Shown piece by piece: positions 5,652-6,251 of a stretch of DNA of 6,251 nucleotides. The position numbers and the translations under genes were made by a program. Position 1 is the first letter of the stretch. Each line of letters begins with the position of its first letter. Origin of the DNA: Pseudomonadota bacterium (GTDB taxonomy: Bacteria; Bdellovibrionota; Oligoflexia; Oligoflexales; Oligoflexaceae); contig JAKQGS010000482.1 of assembly GCA_029556045.1 (NCBI GenBank), positions 1 through 6,251 of the forward strand, written 5' to 3'. Below the pieces are notes generated by a model. It searched no databases and had not been told where the DNA came from. It saw only the letters and a list, made by a program, of their open reading frames with translations.

Positions 5652-6251
5652 ATGGTTTCCCATCATTCCTCCCCCAAAGATCCCACCATCAAACCGATGG
5701 TGATTGCCTTCATGGGCATCGCCGCCATGATTTTCGTGGTAGCGGCGGGAATTTTTATCGATCAAAAAAACGAGATCCGCGCCCGAATTTTTTCCGAATT
5801 GGACATGATCAGCTCACTGCGCGCTCGGGATGTTCAGGCCTGGTACCAGGAACGGTGGGGCGATATCACAGTAACAGCGCGTGCGCCGGTTATATCCATT
5901 GCCGCCAACGCGTATCTAACAAATCAATCCATGGATCACGAAACCCGTCTTGCTGCATTGAACCGCATGAACAACGTGCGAACCGTGTATGGTAACCACG
6001 CCATTTTCCTGTTGGGCCTTGACCTTAAACCATTTCTCAGCACACAGGGGCATTTGCCTCAGATGACACCCATGCTCCTGGAAGCTGCCCGGCAGGCACT
6101 GCAAACCCAGCAGGTGCAAATGACCAGCATCATTCCCGGCCATGAACCTTCAGACCCGTCGGTTATGGTGGATTTTGTGGCTCCGTTGCGTTCTGCCGAT
6201 ACGGATGACGCGCCGGCCATCGGTGTGATCGTCTTCCGAACGGATCCAGCC
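5652..6251 (+). CDS. Membrane-anchored sensor protein with Cache-like periplasmic domain, N-terminal part (cut by right edge)
   Basis: The frame is open from the ATG at 5652 to the last base and gives exactly 200 residues. Residues 1-14 are a short cytoplasmic N-terminus. Residues about 15-36 are a single hydrophobic helix (MVIAFMGIAAMIFVVAAGIF). An amphipathic segment follows (EIRARIFSELDMISSLRARDVQAWYQERWGD in parts, residues 41-71), then a domain with alternating helices and strands ending in VMVDFVAPLR and AIGVIVFRTDP (171-199). This pattern of anchor helix, 'sel..i..lra..v..W..er..d' linker and a strand returning to a 'Pl...GvivfrtDP' edge is typical of extracytoplasmic Cache-type sensors. 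These feed histidine kinases, diguanylate cyclases or chemoreceptors. The output domain lies beyond the edge, so which of these it is cannot be told. The ligand is unknown. Overlapping frames on both strands look like shadows. Confidence 0.75.
   Translation, partial: MVSHHSSPKDPTIKPMVIAFMGIAAMIFVVAAGIFIDQKNEIRARIFSELDMISSLRARDVQAWYQERWGDITVTARAPVISIAANAYLTNQSMDHETRLAALNRMNNVRTVYGNHAIFLLGLDLKPFLSTQGHLPQMTPMLLEAARQALQTQQVQMTSIIPGHEPSDPSVMVDFVAPLRSADTDDAPAIGVIVFRTDPA

Noticed and set aside
5480..5995. A 171-codon plus-strand reading frame overlapping the sensor gene
   Set aside because: It starts with GTG and its product is rich in Cys, His, Arg and Ser with no domain pattern. The overlapping frame from 5652 has a membrane helix, a good ribosome-binding site and a family-like pattern, so this one is a shadow.

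Overview
The window reads as an ordinary chromosomal segment of a Gram-negative bacterium with roughly balanced base composition (judged by eye, not computed). The lipoprotein signal, the von Willebrand A (vWA) lipoprotein with a conserved-looking Cys pair and C-terminal beta-rich module, and the Cache-like membrane sensor would all suit a Bdellovibrionota, Oligoflexia or other 'deltaproteobacterial' lineage. This placement is inferred from the style of the proteins, because no marker gene here fixes the taxonomy. No rRNA, tRNA, CRISPR array, insertion sequence or phage gene is visible.

Left part (1-3891, minus strand): three genes in a tight row that look like one operon, transcribed leftwards. 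First is trpS (tryptophanyl-tRNA synthetase, 344 aa, complete). Only 12 bases after its amber stop comes a 731-aa two-domain protein, with an N-terminal DUF455 ferritin-like four-helix domain carrying a full set of candidate di-metal ligands and a C-terminal ATP-grasp ligase domain with an intact catalytic signature. Its stop overlaps by four bases (ATGA) the start of a leucyl-aminopeptidase-like M17 peptidase, which runs off the left edge after 217 residues. A ferritin-like/ATP-grasp fusion coupled to a peptidase is the most interesting content of the window. It suggests production or modification, and turnover, of a peptide-like or amide-linked compound, but the substrate cannot be read from sequence.

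Middle (3892-4256): about 365 bases of AT-rich divergent intergenic DNA. It should hold the promoters for the leftward operon and the rightward lipoprotein gene. No convincing gene or RNA was found in it.

Right part (4257-6251, plus strand): a 406-aa predicted outer-membrane lipoprotein. It has a lipobox, a disordered stalk containing sixteen near-identical 9-base repeats encoding Gln-Pro-Glu, and a vWA domain with a DxSxS metal site. After a 174-base gap with a possible terminator hairpin comes the N-terminal 200 residues of a membrane-anchored sensor protein. It has one transmembrane helix followed by an extracytoplasmic Cache-like domain, and it is cut by the right edge before any signalling output domain. 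The two rightward genes are probably separate transcription units, and no functional link to the trpS operon is evident.
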